Source: Massilia aurea (lineage in GTDB: Bacteria > Pseudomonadota > Gammaproteobacteria > Burkholderiales > Burkholderiaceae_D). Taken from it: 64,000 nt of DNA. Every line of letters starts with the position of its first letter. Position 1 is the stretch's first letter. Shown here piece by piece: positions 46,196-54,129 of this stretch. A program made the position numbers and the translations under genes. The stretch lies in contig NZ_JANUGZ010000005.1 of NCBI RefSeq assembly GCF_024753205.1, positions 186,001-250,000 of the forward strand. Direction: 5' to 3'. A model generated the notes under the pieces. That model did no database searches and was not told the origin of the DNA. It saw nothing but the letters and a program-made list of their open reading frames with translations.

Positions 46196-46774
46196 ATGAT
46201 CCGCTCCCCCATCTCCCGCACTGGTACCCTCAAGCCCGCGCGCACCCGCAAGTGCGCCGTCAAAGGCTGCGGCAACCGTTTCCAGCCGCGCAACATGACG
46301 CACAAGGTGTGCGGCCCGGAATGCGGTGCTGTGTTCGCCGTGGCCGAGCGGCAGCGCCTGGACTCCAAGCAAACCCGCGAAGCCAAGGCGAAGCTGAAAA
46401 CGCGCACCGAGCATCTGGCCGACGCCCAGGCCGTGTTCAACCGGTACATCCGGGCACGCGACCAGGCGCTGCCGTGCATCAGCTGCGGCCGGCATCACAC
46501 CGGCGCGTGGGATGCCGGGCACTATCGCTCGGTCGGCGCTCAGCCGGCGCTCCGCTTCCACGAGGACAACACGCACAAGCAATGCGTGCCCTGCAACCAG
46601 CACAAGGGCGGCAACGCCATCGAGTACCGCATCGGCCTGCGCACGCGCATCGGTGACGAGCGGCTGGAGTTTCTGGAGCGCGAGCACCCGCCGGCGAAAT
46701 ACACGATTGAGGACGCCAAGCGTATCAAGGACAAATACGCGGCTAAACTTAAGCAGATGAAGAGGGAGCCTTAA
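46196..46774 (+). CDS. ninG: NinG-like recombination protein
   Basis: A 192-residue protein of the NinG/Rap family: N-terminal zinc cysteines (CAVKGC, C in VCGPEC), a helical middle (FNRYIRARDQALPCISCGRHHTG) and an HNH-like half with DAGHYRSVGAQPALRFHEDNTHKQCVPCNQHKGGN. In lambda, NinG supports Red-independent recombination. ATG 46196 is chosen because GAAGGA lies 9 bases upstream. Confidence 0.88.
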   Translation: MIRSPISRTGTLKPARTRKCAVKGCGNRFQPRNMTHKVCGPECGAVFAVAERQRLDSKQTREAKAKLKTRTEHLADAQAVFNRYIRARDQALPCISCGRHHTGAWDAGHYRSVGAQPALRFHEDNTHKQCVPCNQHKGGNAIEYRIGLRTRIGDERLEFLEREHPPAKYTIEDAKRIKDKYAAKLKQMKREP

Positions 46775-46814
46775 CGTTCCTTGGAAACAATCGGACCAAG
46801 TAGGCGGCAAATTG

Positions 46815-47210
46815 TCATGAAAGCTTAGTTTGAAACGGCGTCAAGGCTCGGCACAAAGCGTCGCGGAATCTCTCCGGGTCTGAATCCTTGACCACATAAC
46901 CTGAAGTGCCGAGTTGCTCAGTATGAGCACGATCTTCAGGGTTCACCGACCCTGACAAAATGATTACCGGGGTAGCGGTGTTTTTAGGATCTGAGCGGAA
47001 CATGGTCAGAAATTCTATGCCGCTGACTACCCTTAGCTTAAGATCAAGCAGAATTAGTGCAATTTTTTGGTCTACTGCTAAATGCCATAACGCAACACCA
47101 CCGTCTACAGCGTGAACGACTTCATTATGCAAGTCGCAACGTTTTAACGCGTGGATTGTGAGTTCAGCGTCGAGGAGAGAGTCTTCGATCAACAATATCT
47201 TTTGGCTCAT
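46815..47210 (-). CDS. Single-domain response regulator (receiver only)
   Basis: A 131-residue CheY-like receiver with E9/D10, phospho-acceptor D56 in ILLDLKL, the serine in IILSGS (S86) and the lysine in YVVKDSD (K108), all intact. The Rcp1-like type is usually cognate to a phytochrome or hybrid kinase. Found inside a prophage, transcribed against NinG, without a kinase. Base use is less GC-rich than its neighbours, a sign of separate acquisition. Confidence 0.85.
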   Translation of the reverse strand: MSQKILLIEDSLLDAELTIHALKRCDLHNEVVHAVDGGVALWHLAVDQKIALILLDLKLRVVSGIEFLTMFRSDPKNTATPVIILSGSVNPEDRAHTEQLGTSGYVVKDSDPERFRDALCRALTPFQTKLS

Positions 47211-47333
47211 GCCGACATGATATCAGTTAGCAGCGAGGAGAATCTGGCATTGCGCCTGATGTAACCTGCTGAGCACTTCGAGGGCGGAAGCAATCACCCG
47301 GCAAGCTTGCTGATACTCACCGATTTGGCGCAA

Positions 47334-47768
47334 TCAACGTGCCAGGGAAATTCGTAGCGGCACTCGCCGTTCTTCTGAAGTTGGAACCCAGCCAGGATGG
47401 CATCCAAAGCCGTCTCGTTCGTATTCAAGAGCGCGCCAGAGCGCCAGGAGAGTCGATGGGCCTCTCAAAACAGCAGTGAGGCCAGAGTAGCGAAGAGATT
47501 TCGCATGTGAGTGGACGATGTCGCACTCTGTTATTAGGATAACGGTCGCGGTTCGTAGAAAGCTTTTAAGTTCGCCGGCAAAGGACCGTCTCTCACTTAA
47601 GCGAGTAGGGGCTGAAATCAGGATTACGTCGATACCGCACATTCTGACGATGTTCAATGCTCTAGCAGATGTTGATGCAATGAACGTGGCGTAGCCAAGT
47701 AGCTTCAGCTGTATCTGAAGCGTGGATGCGCGCACCGGGTCGTCCTCGACTACGAGAGCAATTTTCAT
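47334..47768 (-). CDS. Degenerate receiver-like protein
   Basis: A 144-residue protein starting MKIALVVEDDPVRASTLQIQLKLLGY like a receiver domain. The acidic pair is kept, but the phospho-acceptor position is serine (S52 in VILISAP), and the conserved lysine position is probably arginine (VLRGP). It is therefore a pseudo-receiver that could bind a partner without phosphorylation. It is encoded upstream of the intact receiver on the same strand, with a 123-base gap. Low-GC for this genome. Confidence 0.7.
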   Translation of the reverse strand: MKIALVVEDDPVRASTLQIQLKLLGYATFIASTSARALNIVRMCGIDVILISAPTRLSERRSFAGELKSFLRTATVILITECDIVHSHAKSLRYSGLTAVLRGPSTLLALWRALEYERDGFGCHPGWVPTSEERRVPLRISLAR

Positions 47769-48091
47769 TCGGAAATGCCCTTAATTTTAGTCAACACTCA
47801 ATGCTATACGAATAGTCGTAAATACGTAACCGAGCAAGGCGCTGCTCGTATGTAGGATGGGGACTACGCCAGAGCCGGATCGTCGGCGCTGCGAAAAGCG
47901 CAGGTGGTGCGCATCGTGCTGGAGCGGCGGTATTCAGAGACCCCGGAGGACCAGTGAAGGTGATGGCCACCGGCGGACATCCTGCCGGCTTCTATGTTGT
48001 AAACGTACCTCGTAAAAAAAAATTCAATCCGGAAATTTCTTGTTGGCATATGCTACGCTCGCTTGGTCGTCCTTTATAGAAGAGCTAAATC
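47769..48091. other. Intergenic stretch between the receiver genes and the Q-like gene
   Basis: 323 bases without a supported gene. The left part (47770-47850) is AT-rich and probably carries the leftward promoter of the receiver pair. The right part holds a run of nine A and TACGCT near 48050 before the Q-like gene, possibly its promoter. A 61-codon reverse frame (47864-48049) lacks supporting features. Confidence 0.4.
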
Positions 48092-48754
48092 ATGGGGTTC
48101 GTTGACCGCTATATCACCGCATTGAGCGCATCGAGCCTGCAGGACGATGAGCGCCATTGCCAAGCAGAGCCGCTTCTTGCGTCGGCGCTGGCATCGACTT
48201 CGGCAGGCGACCTAGGCGCGCTACTGCACCGTGCGAAGTACGCCGGCACGGCGACCCAGAACATGGCTCACGCGGTCGCAATGCGCGACCTGGTCGAGAA
48301 AGCGCTGGTCCATGCAATCCGGAAGAAGGACGCGAACCGCGAGGCTGATTGCCGCCAGGCGCTGCAGGGTGATGCAATTGTACTGGAGAGCGGAGTGTTG
48401 CTTTTGGCCCGTTTGCTAGCCCTATGGACGGCCGAAGTGATGAAGCGCGGCCGCGCGCGCCGATGGGTGCCAGAGAACACGGCATGGGATGCGGAAGCGG
48501 CGATCAAGCTGTACCGTACTGTCGCAGAGAATTCTCTGGCTTACTGGCTGAATGGCCTGTGCGATCCATGTGGTGGTACCGGAGTGGCGGAGGCGCGCGC
48601 ATGCAAGTGCTGCGCCGGATCAGGCAAGGCCCCGCTGGTGATGGCGGCTGGGTTTGTCCGTGAACACACGCTGAACATGGTGAGCGAGTTGCACAGCATC
48701 GCCGATAGCCATGCGACCCGCGCCGGTGCCAAGCTGCGCGCGCTAGCGAACTGA
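48092..48754 (+). CDS. Q-like late antitermination protein
   Basis: A 220-residue protein. The C-terminal half carries a zinc finger of the DnaJ-like type seen in phage Q82/Q21 antiterminators: C157-x2-C160-G-G-x-G and C171-x2-C174-x-G-x-G. The gene lies before a stretch with three terminators and then the late genes, the expected position of Q. It would modify RNA polymerase for late transcription. AAGAG precedes ATG 48092. Confidence 0.72.
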   Translation: MGFVDRYITALSASSLQDDERHCQAEPLLASALASTSAGDLGALLHRAKYAGTATQNMAHAVAMRDLVEKALVHAIRKKDANREADCRQALQGDAIVLESGVLLLARLLALWTAEVMKRGRARRWVPENTAWDAEAAIKLYRTVAENSLAYWLNGLCDPCGGTGVAEARACKCCAGSGKAPLVMAAGFVREHTLNMVSELHSIADSHATRAGAKLRALAN

Positions 48755-48769
48755 TGGGAATGAAAAAAT

Positions 48770-48792
48770 GCTGTGTATACGCACAGCTTTTT
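48770..48792 (+). terminator. Terminator 1 of the late leader
   Basis: Stem GCTGTG/CACAGC with loop TATACG, then five T. It lies 16 bases after the Q-like stop and may be the tR'-type stop that Q overrides. Confidence 0.8.
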
Positions 48793-48907
48793 CGTGTAAA
48801 CTAAGCACCTACATTCTTCCGGCCTCGTAAAGTGCGCGAGAGCGCCACCGATAACCGGAACTCGCGACAGCACCCCAGCCTTTGGTGCTTTCGCACGTCT
48901 GAAGAAA

Positions 48908-48937
48908 AGCCTGAACCGTTAAACGTTCGGGCTTTTT
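48908..48937 (+). terminator. Terminator 2 of the late leader
   Basis: A 9-bp stem AGCCTGAAC / GTTCGGGCT (one G-T pair), loop of eight bases, then TTTT. An additional weaker hairpin lies just before it (48869-48889). Confidence 0.8.
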
Positions 48938-49107
48938 CTATTTGCGGCCCACTCAGCAGATAGCTCTGAGGCACGCCGTCTCGCCCGCGTAAGGGCCACT
49001 AATCAATGCGGATGCAGCTGTATGGACACGAATCGTCTATCATACAAGCCGCGGGTGAGAGCCCCGCCGTCTGCCCCCTTTCCAGTCCTGTGCCAACAGG
49101 ACCTTCG

Positions 49108-49144
49108 CCGCCCCTCGCATCCATGCGCCGGGGCGGTTTTTTTT
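49108..49144 (+). terminator. Terminator 3 of the late leader
   Basis: A 7-bp GC stem CCGCCCC / GGGGCGG with a 15-base loop that can itself pair (GCATCCATGC), followed by eight T. It stands 10 bases before the first small late gene. Confidence 0.88.
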
Positions 49145-49154
49145 CGAGGTACGC

Positions 49155-49238
49155 ATGAGCGTCGAGTCCGAAATCATTTGGATGCGCGTGCTCGTGCAGT
49201 TCGCGCGCGAGCACCTCGCCATCTTGGGTAAACGATGA
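49155..49238 (+). CDS. Very small first gene of the late operon
   Basis: A 27-residue frame, MSVESEIIWMRVLVQFAREH and a short tail, with GAGGT 5 bases before ATG 49155. Its stop overlaps the next start (ATGA at 49235-49238), so it is translationally coupled. It may encode a micropeptide or simply deliver ribosomes to the next gene. Confidence 0.5.
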   Translation: MSVESEIIWMRVLVQFAREHLAILGKR

Positions 49239-49456
49239 GCATGCCTGTCGAGGTCTACCGCGACCAGATCATTCGAGCTGTCACCGGCAACCAGCCGGCG
49301 ATGGTATTCCGCGTGGTCGATGAGACTGCGCTCCGGCGTCTGTCCGATCGGCTTGCCGAGTCCGAGCGCGCGCATGCGCTGCTTCGTGCCAAGGGCTACG
49401 GCGGGACCGGGCTGCTGCTTGATGAGCTGGCCGCCCTGGTGCCCGACAAGCCATGA
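49235..49456 (+). CDS. Hypothetical late-operon protein
   Basis: A 73-residue protein, mostly helical, with VVDETALRRLSDRLAESERAHALLRAKGYGGTGLLLDELAALV. No family is recognised. It is coupled by overlap to the 27-codon gene before it and to the HNH gene after it. Confidence 0.65.
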   Translation: MSMPVEVYRDQIIRAVTGNQPAMVFRVVDETALRRLSDRLAESERAHALLRAKGYGGTGLLLDELAALVPDKP

Positions 49457-49770
49457 AGCTGACTGCCCTCAAGTCCCGGCTACAGACGGCAGCGCCGCGC
49501 GTCGCCACCCTGGCCGCACGCCCTGGTGTCGTGGTCGAGCGCAAGCGCGGCTATGGCGGTGTGCTGGACCGCCGCCGCATCCGGGCGCGTGACTGCGATC
49601 TGTGCCAAGAGTGTAAGCGGCAGGGCCGCACCACCATCGGCTACCCGGTCGACCACATCATCGCGCTAGCCGACGGCGGCACCGATGACGACGACAACAA
49701 GGAAACGCTGTGCGTGCCGTGCCACGACGCGAAGTCGGCACGCGAGGCACGCGCCCGCGCGCGGGGCTGA
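49453..49770 (+). CDS. HNH endonuclease
   Basis: A 105-residue HNH nuclease: C48-x2-C51, the DH pair (D67, H68) in PVDHIIALADGG, asparagine N82 and C87-x2-C90-H91. Next to terminase genes such enzymes are required, with the large terminase, for cutting at cos in HK97-type phages. It precedes the small terminase gene by 111 bases that include a G-rich tract. Confidence 0.9.
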   Translation: MKLTALKSRLQTAAPRVATLAARPGVVVERKRGYGGVLDRRRIRARDCDLCQECKRQGRTTIGYPVDHIIALADGGTDDDDNKETLCVPCHDAKSAREARARARG

Positions 49771-49780
49771 CCCTCATTGC

Positions 49781-49801
49781 CCCGGCAGGGGGAGGGGGGG
49801 C
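49781..49801 (+). other. G-rich tract, candidate cos region
   Basis: CCCGGCAGGGGGAGGGGGGG lies between the HNH and terminase genes. HK97-type phages that use an HNH partner cut 3'-overhang cos sites close to these genes, often at G-rich sequence. The exact cut cannot be placed from one copy. Confidence 0.35.
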
Positions 49802-49881
49802 AAAAAGCTTGGAATCATCTTTTGTCAGACACCGACTAGTTCCGCACGCGCAGAAAAAATCCCCCTTGGAGGAAATTGTTA

Positions 49882-50346
49882 ATGGCTTTAACAGGCAAAA
49901 AGCGAGCCTTCGCCGATGCCGTTTTGGCCGGGCTCTCCAATAAGGAAGCGGCAATTCGTGCCGGCTTCAGTGAAAAAACGGCATCGGCTGCAGGGTCTCG
50001 AAATGTTAAAGACCCGGATGTTAAAGCGTACCTCGATCAGCGCCGCCAACCGGCGGCAGTCGCAGGTCCAAAGGCGCCGCCTCCGCCAGACCCCGGCGAT
50101 GACACGATCGAAATTCCCCCGACCGAGGACCCGGTCGAATTCCTGACCAAAGTCATGAACGAGCCGGCGGCAGATTTGCGGCTACGAATCGACGCGGCTA
50201 AAGCGATGCTGCCCTTCAAGCACAAGAAGCTGGGCGAGGGCGGCAAGAAAGATATCAAGGCTGACGCGGCCAAGGCGGCCGGCGGCGGCAAGTTCTCGCC
50301 TACCGCGCCTCCGAAGCTGGTCGCTGCTGGTGGAAAGAAGGTCTAA
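49882..50346 (+). CDS. Terminase small subunit
   Basis: A 154-residue protein. The N-terminal KKRAFADAVLAGLSNKEAAIRAGFSEKTASAAGSRNVKDPDVKAYLDQR is the Terminase_2 helix-turn-helix that recognises packaging DNA. A proline/alanine-rich middle and a lysine-rich C terminus follow. GGAGGA stands 8 bases before ATG 49882. It abuts the large subunit gene. Confidence 0.9.
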   Translation: MALTGKKRAFADAVLAGLSNKEAAIRAGFSEKTASAAGSRNVKDPDVKAYLDQRRQPAAVAGPKAPPPPDPGDDTIEIPPTEDPVEFLTKVMNEPAADLRLRIDAAKAMLPFKHKKLGEGGKKDIKADAAKAAGGGKFSPTAPPKLVAAGGKKV

Positions 50347-52026
50347 ATGCCCGAGTGGACAACTGCTTGCCCTGACTGGGCGGTGCGACTGCGCGCGGGC
50401 GAATCGATCATTCCCCCGCCGATCTTCCCGGATCAGGCTGAGCATGCCCTCGCGATCTTCAAGCAGCTCAAGATAGTAGACGCGCCAGGCAGCCCGACGT
50501 TCGGCGAGTCCTGCGCCGAGTGGGTCTTCGACCTGGTTCGCTGCATCTTCGGTGCCTACGATGCCGAGAGCGGCCGGCGCCTGATCGTCGAATTCTTCGT
50601 GCTGCTGCCAAAGAAGAACAGCAAGAGCACCGTCGCGGCAGGGATCATGCTGACCGCACTGATCCTGAACTGGCGGCAGTCGGCGGAATTCTCGGTGCTG
50701 GCGCCGACCGTCGAGGTGGCAAACAACGCCTACACGCCGGCGCGCGACATGGTGCAGAAGGACGACGAGCTCGACGCCCTGATGCATGTTCAGTCGCATG
50801 TGAAAACCATCACGCACCGAGAGAGCAACGCAATCCTCAAGGTGCTGGCGGCGGACCAGAACACGGTCGGCGGCAAGAAGGCCGTCGGTACGCTGGTCGA
50901 CGAGTTGCACCTGTTCGGCAAAATGCCGAGCGCGGAGAACATGTTTCGTGAGGCACTGGGCGGCCTGGCGTCGCGCCCCGAGGGCTTTGTGATCTGGCTG
51001 ACTACCCAGTCGGATGAGCCACCGGCGGGCGTGTTTAAGCAGAAGCTGGACTACGCGCGCAAGGTGCGCGATGGCGAGATCGTCGACCCCGCCTTCGTCC
51101 CGATCATCTTCGAGCATCCACCTGAAATGGTGGCGTCGGGCGACTGCCTGCTGCTCGAAAACATGGCAATGGTGAACCCGAACATGGGCTTCTCGGTTGA
51201 CCAGTCATTCCTCGAGCGCGAGTTCAGCAAAGCGAATCTATCGGGCGGCGAATCGTTTCGCGGCTTCATGGCCAAGCACGCGAACGTCGAGATCGGCCTG
51301 AACCTTCGATCAGACCGCTGGGCCGGGGCTGACTTCTGGGAGGCTGCAGTCGACAAGACCATCACCTTGGAATCGATCATCGAACGATCCGACGTGGCTG
51401 TGGTTGGCATTGACGGCGGCGGCCTGGACGACATGCTCGGCCTGGCCGTGCTGGGCCGGGACCGCGAAACCGGGCAGTGGCTGCTGTGGTGTCACGCCTG
51501 GGTCCACGAGATTGCGCTCGAGCGGCGCAAGGAGATCGCGCCGCGGCTGCTGGACTTCCAGAAGCAGGGCGACCTCACTATCGTAAAGCGCCCAGGCGAT
51601 GACGTCATGGCTGTGGCTGATCGTATTTGCCAGGTGCGTGACGCAGGTCTCCTGCCGGAAGTGAAGGGCATCGGCGTCGACGCCGCCGGAATCGGCGCAA
51701 TCGTCGACGAGCTGATCACCGAAGAGCGCGACATCGACATGACGCAGATCGTCGCGATCTCACAGGGCTACAAACTGAACGGCGCTATCAAGGACACCGA
51801 GCGGAAGGTCGCCGGCGGCGAACTGCTGCACGCTGGCCGCCCGATGATGGCCTGGTGCGTCGGCAATGCGCGCATTGAAGACAAGGGCAACGCCATCTTG
51901 ATCACCAAGCAGGCCAGCGGCAAGGCCAAGATCGACCCGCTGATGGCCGCATTTTGCGCGGTATCGCTGATGGCGCTGAACCCCGCCGGGGCGGCGGCGC
52001 CGGAAATTCACGTATTGGACTTTTGA
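50347..52026 (+). CDS. Terminase large subunit
   Basis: A 559-residue packaging motor of the Terminase_1 type. The ATPase domain has a variant Walker A PKKNSKST (88-95), Walker B TLVDE (182-186) and coupling motif TTQS; the nuclease domain starts at VVGIDGGGLDD (about 352) with the metal aspartates. It translocates DNA into the prohead and cuts it. ATG 50347 directly follows the small subunit stop. Confidence 0.95.
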   Translation: MPEWTTACPDWAVRLRAGESIIPPPIFPDQAEHALAIFKQLKIVDAPGSPTFGESCAEWVFDLVRCIFGAYDAESGRRLIVEFFVLLPKKNSKSTVAAGIMLTALILNWRQSAEFSVLAPTVEVANNAYTPARDMVQKDDELDALMHVQSHVKTITHRESNAILKVLAADQNTVGGKKAVGTLVDELHLFGKMPSAENMFREALGGLASRPEGFVIWLTTQSDEPPAGVFKQKLDYARKVRDGEIVDPAFVPIIFEHPPEMVASGDCLLLENMAMVNPNMGFSVDQSFLEREFSKANLSGGESFRGFMAKHANVEIGLNLRSDRWAGADFWEAAVDKTITLESIIERSDVAVVGIDGGGLDDMLGLAVLGRDRETGQWLLWCHAWVHEIALERRKEIAPRLLDFQKQGDLTIVKRPGDDVMAVADRICQVRDAGLLPEVKGIGVDAAGIGAIVDELITEERDIDMTQIVAISQGYKLNGAIKDTERKVAGGELLHAGRPMMAWCVGNARIEDKGNAILITKQASGKAKIDPLMAAFCAVSLMALNPAGAAAPEIHVLDF

Positions 52027-53333
52027 TGACCGGACAACTGTTGAACTTGGAGGCGACCCCGCATAAATCGCGAGTGCTTGATTCCTGGATGGCCGGTCGC
52101 GATGGCGCTGCAGAGCGCGCCGGCATCGTGGCGCTGGGCGAAAACTCCAGTGGCAGCATGTCGATGGGCGAGCTGGCCAACCTGCTGGGTGCTGCGCACC
52201 GCTCATCGTCCGGAGCGGCCGTCACCGCCGAAACGGGCATGCGCGTCTCGGCTGCCTACGGCTGCATGTCGCTCGTGGCTGGCGCAATTGCAACCCTGCC
52301 CATCGGCATCTATGAGCGTATGGGCAATGAGCGCGACTCGGCTGACCATGAATACTGGTGGATGCTCAATGAGCTGGCCAGCGATGGCTGGACGGCATCC
52401 GCAGCCTGGGAGGCGGTCATGCTGTCGAAGCTGTCGCATGGCGATGGCTTTGGCGAGTGGCTGCGGGCGAGCCCGTATAGCAATCGCGTCATCGGCTGGA
52501 AGCCGCTCAAGCGGCAGTCGGTACAGCCCTTCAAGGACGGCAAAAGTGTGTACTACCGGATCAGTCCGGACGACGGGCCGTCGTACGTCCTCGACCGCGC
52601 CGACGTCATTCATCTGCCAAGCCTGGGATTCGACGGGCTGACAAGCCCAAGTCCGCTGACATACGCGGCGCTGGAAGCGATCGGCACCGCGCTGGCAGCG
52701 CAGGAATATACAGGGAGGTTTCTCGCTGGTGGCGGCAATTTCGATTACGCGCTTAAGACCGCATCGAAACTGGACAAGGCCCAGCTAGAGCAGCTCAAGG
52801 CATCGCTCATCGCGCGCGCGCAGAACGGCGGCCGCGGCCCGTTGATTTTGTCCGGCGGTCTGGAGCCGGCCCAAGTCAGTGTGAATTCGAAGGATGCCGA
52901 GATTTTGGCCACCCGCTTATTCACGGTGGAAGAGATCTGCCGCGTCTTCGGCGTTCCGCCTGTAATGGTCGGACACGGCACTGCGGTCTCCAACTACGGG
53001 ACTGGCGTGGAGCAACAAGGTATTGGCTTTACGCGCTACACCTTGCAGCGGCATTTGACGCCGATCCAGCAAGAGCTCAACAGCAAGCTCTGGCCAGTTC
53101 GCCAGCGGTACTTCGTTGAATACATCACCGCGGCGCTCGAGCGTGGCGACCTGAAAGCCCGATACGATGCTTACCGCATCGCGCTGGGCCGCGCCGGCGA
53201 AATGCCATTCATGACCGCAGACGAAGTTCGCCGCCGCGAAAACATGCCGTCCAACACGAACCTTAAAGTAAACGGAGGCACTAGTGTCGAAAAGTCTGAC
53301 CAAGCTCCTGGCGAGCAACAAGAAGCGTCCTGA
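52026..53333 (+). CDS. HK97-family portal protein
   Basis: A 435-residue portal with the family landmarks RVSAAYGCMSLVAGAIATLPIGIYER, HGDGFGEWLR and FGVPPVMVGH(G)TAVSNYGTGVEQQ. It forms the dodecameric channel at the prohead vertex. ATG 52026 overlaps the terminase stop (TGATG). Its last 50 bases overlap the protease gene in another frame. Confidence 0.95.
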   Translation: MTGQLLNLEATPHKSRVLDSWMAGRDGAAERAGIVALGENSSGSMSMGELANLLGAAHRSSSGAAVTAETGMRVSAAYGCMSLVAGAIATLPIGIYERMGNERDSADHEYWWMLNELASDGWTASAAWEAVMLSKLSHGDGFGEWLRASPYSNRVIGWKPLKRQSVQPFKDGKSVYYRISPDDGPSYVLDRADVIHLPSLGFDGLTSPSPLTYAALEAIGTALAAQEYTGRFLAGGGNFDYALKTASKLDKAQLEQLKASLIARAQNGGRGPLILSGGLEPAQVSVNSKDAEILATRLFTVEEICRVFGVPPVMVGHGTAVSNYGTGVEQQGIGFTRYTLQRHLTPIQQELNSKLWPVRQRYFVEYITAALERGDLKARYDAYRIALGRAGEMPFMTADEVRRRENMPSNTNLKVNGGTSVEKSDQAPGEQQEAS

Positions 53334-54036
53334 GCGCGTACCGCAATCCAAGATCGTGGCCAAGGCCGACGAGGTCGAGATATACATCTACGACGCGATC
53401 GTGTCGGACGAGGAGACCGCCTACTGGATGGGCGGCGTCTCGGCCGAGGCGCTGGTGCCGCAGATCCGTGACATCAAGGGCGGCACGATCCACCTGCGCA
53501 TCAACAGCCCGGGCGGCGACGTGTTCGCGGCCCAGGCCATCTGCCAGGCCATCCGCGACACCGGCGCCAAGGTCATCGCGCACATCGATGGCTACGCGGC
53601 CAGTGCCGCCACCGTCATCGCCACTGCGGCCGACGAGGTCGAGATCGCCGACGGCGGCTTCTACATGATCCACAACGCCTGGACCTGGGCGATGGGCAAC
53701 GCGAACGACATGACGTCGACCGCGGGCCTGCTCTCGAAAATCGACGCCTCGCTTGCTGGCCAGTACGCCAAGAAAAGCGGCATGTCGGTCGAAGACCTGC
53801 GCGCCGCCATGGACGCCGAGACCTGGTACACCGCCGAAGAGGCAGTGGCCGCTGGCCTCGTCGATCGCATCGCTGAAGGCAAGAAGGTCGAATCGTCGTG
53901 GGACATGAGCGCCTACGCGCACGCCCCGAAGGCTGCGCCGTCTGATCCTGATCCGGTCGACCCGGCCGCCACCGAAGAGCACCGCGCGCGCCAGCATCAG
54001 CGCATCGCCACGATGGCCCGCCTCCAAGTTAGCTGA
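53284..54036 (+). CDS. Head maturation protease, ClpP-like
   Basis: A 250-residue ClpP-fold serine protease: strand INSPGGDVF, nucleophile S107 in GYAASAAT and H130 in MIHNAW. It cleaves the capsid delta domain during prohead maturation; the C-terminal acidic tail could assist scaffolding. GTG 53284 follows GGAGG by 5 bases and lies inside the portal gene. The next feature is a terminator. Confidence 0.93.
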   Translation: MSKSLTKLLASNKKRPERVPQSKIVAKADEVEIYIYDAIVSDEETAYWMGGVSAEALVPQIRDIKGGTIHLRINSPGGDVFAAQAICQAIRDTGAKVIAHIDGYAASAATVIATAADEVEIADGGFYMIHNAWTWAMGNANDMTSTAGLLSKIDASLAGQYAKKSGMSVEDLRAAMDAETWYTAEEAVAAGLVDRIAEGKKVESSWDMSAYAHAPKAAPSDPDPVDPAATEEHRARQHQRIATMARLQVS

Positions 54037-54058
54037 CGCTCTCTCGCGCCACTAAGCC

Positions 54059-54082
54059 AGCCACCTCCGGGTGGCTTTTTTT
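54059..54082 (+). terminator. Terminator between protease and capsid genes
   Basis: Stem AGCCACC/GGTGGCT with loop TCCG and seven T. It may protect upstream mRNA and help set the very high capsid expression level. Confidence 0.85.
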
Positions 54083-54129
54083 ATGCCCAACGGCCGCGAG
54101 AGCGGACCACCCCCTTCGAAAGGTTTTAC

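Noticed and set aside
47864..48049. A 61-codon reverse frame
   Set aside because: No ribosome binding site, mixed composition and no neighbour coupling.
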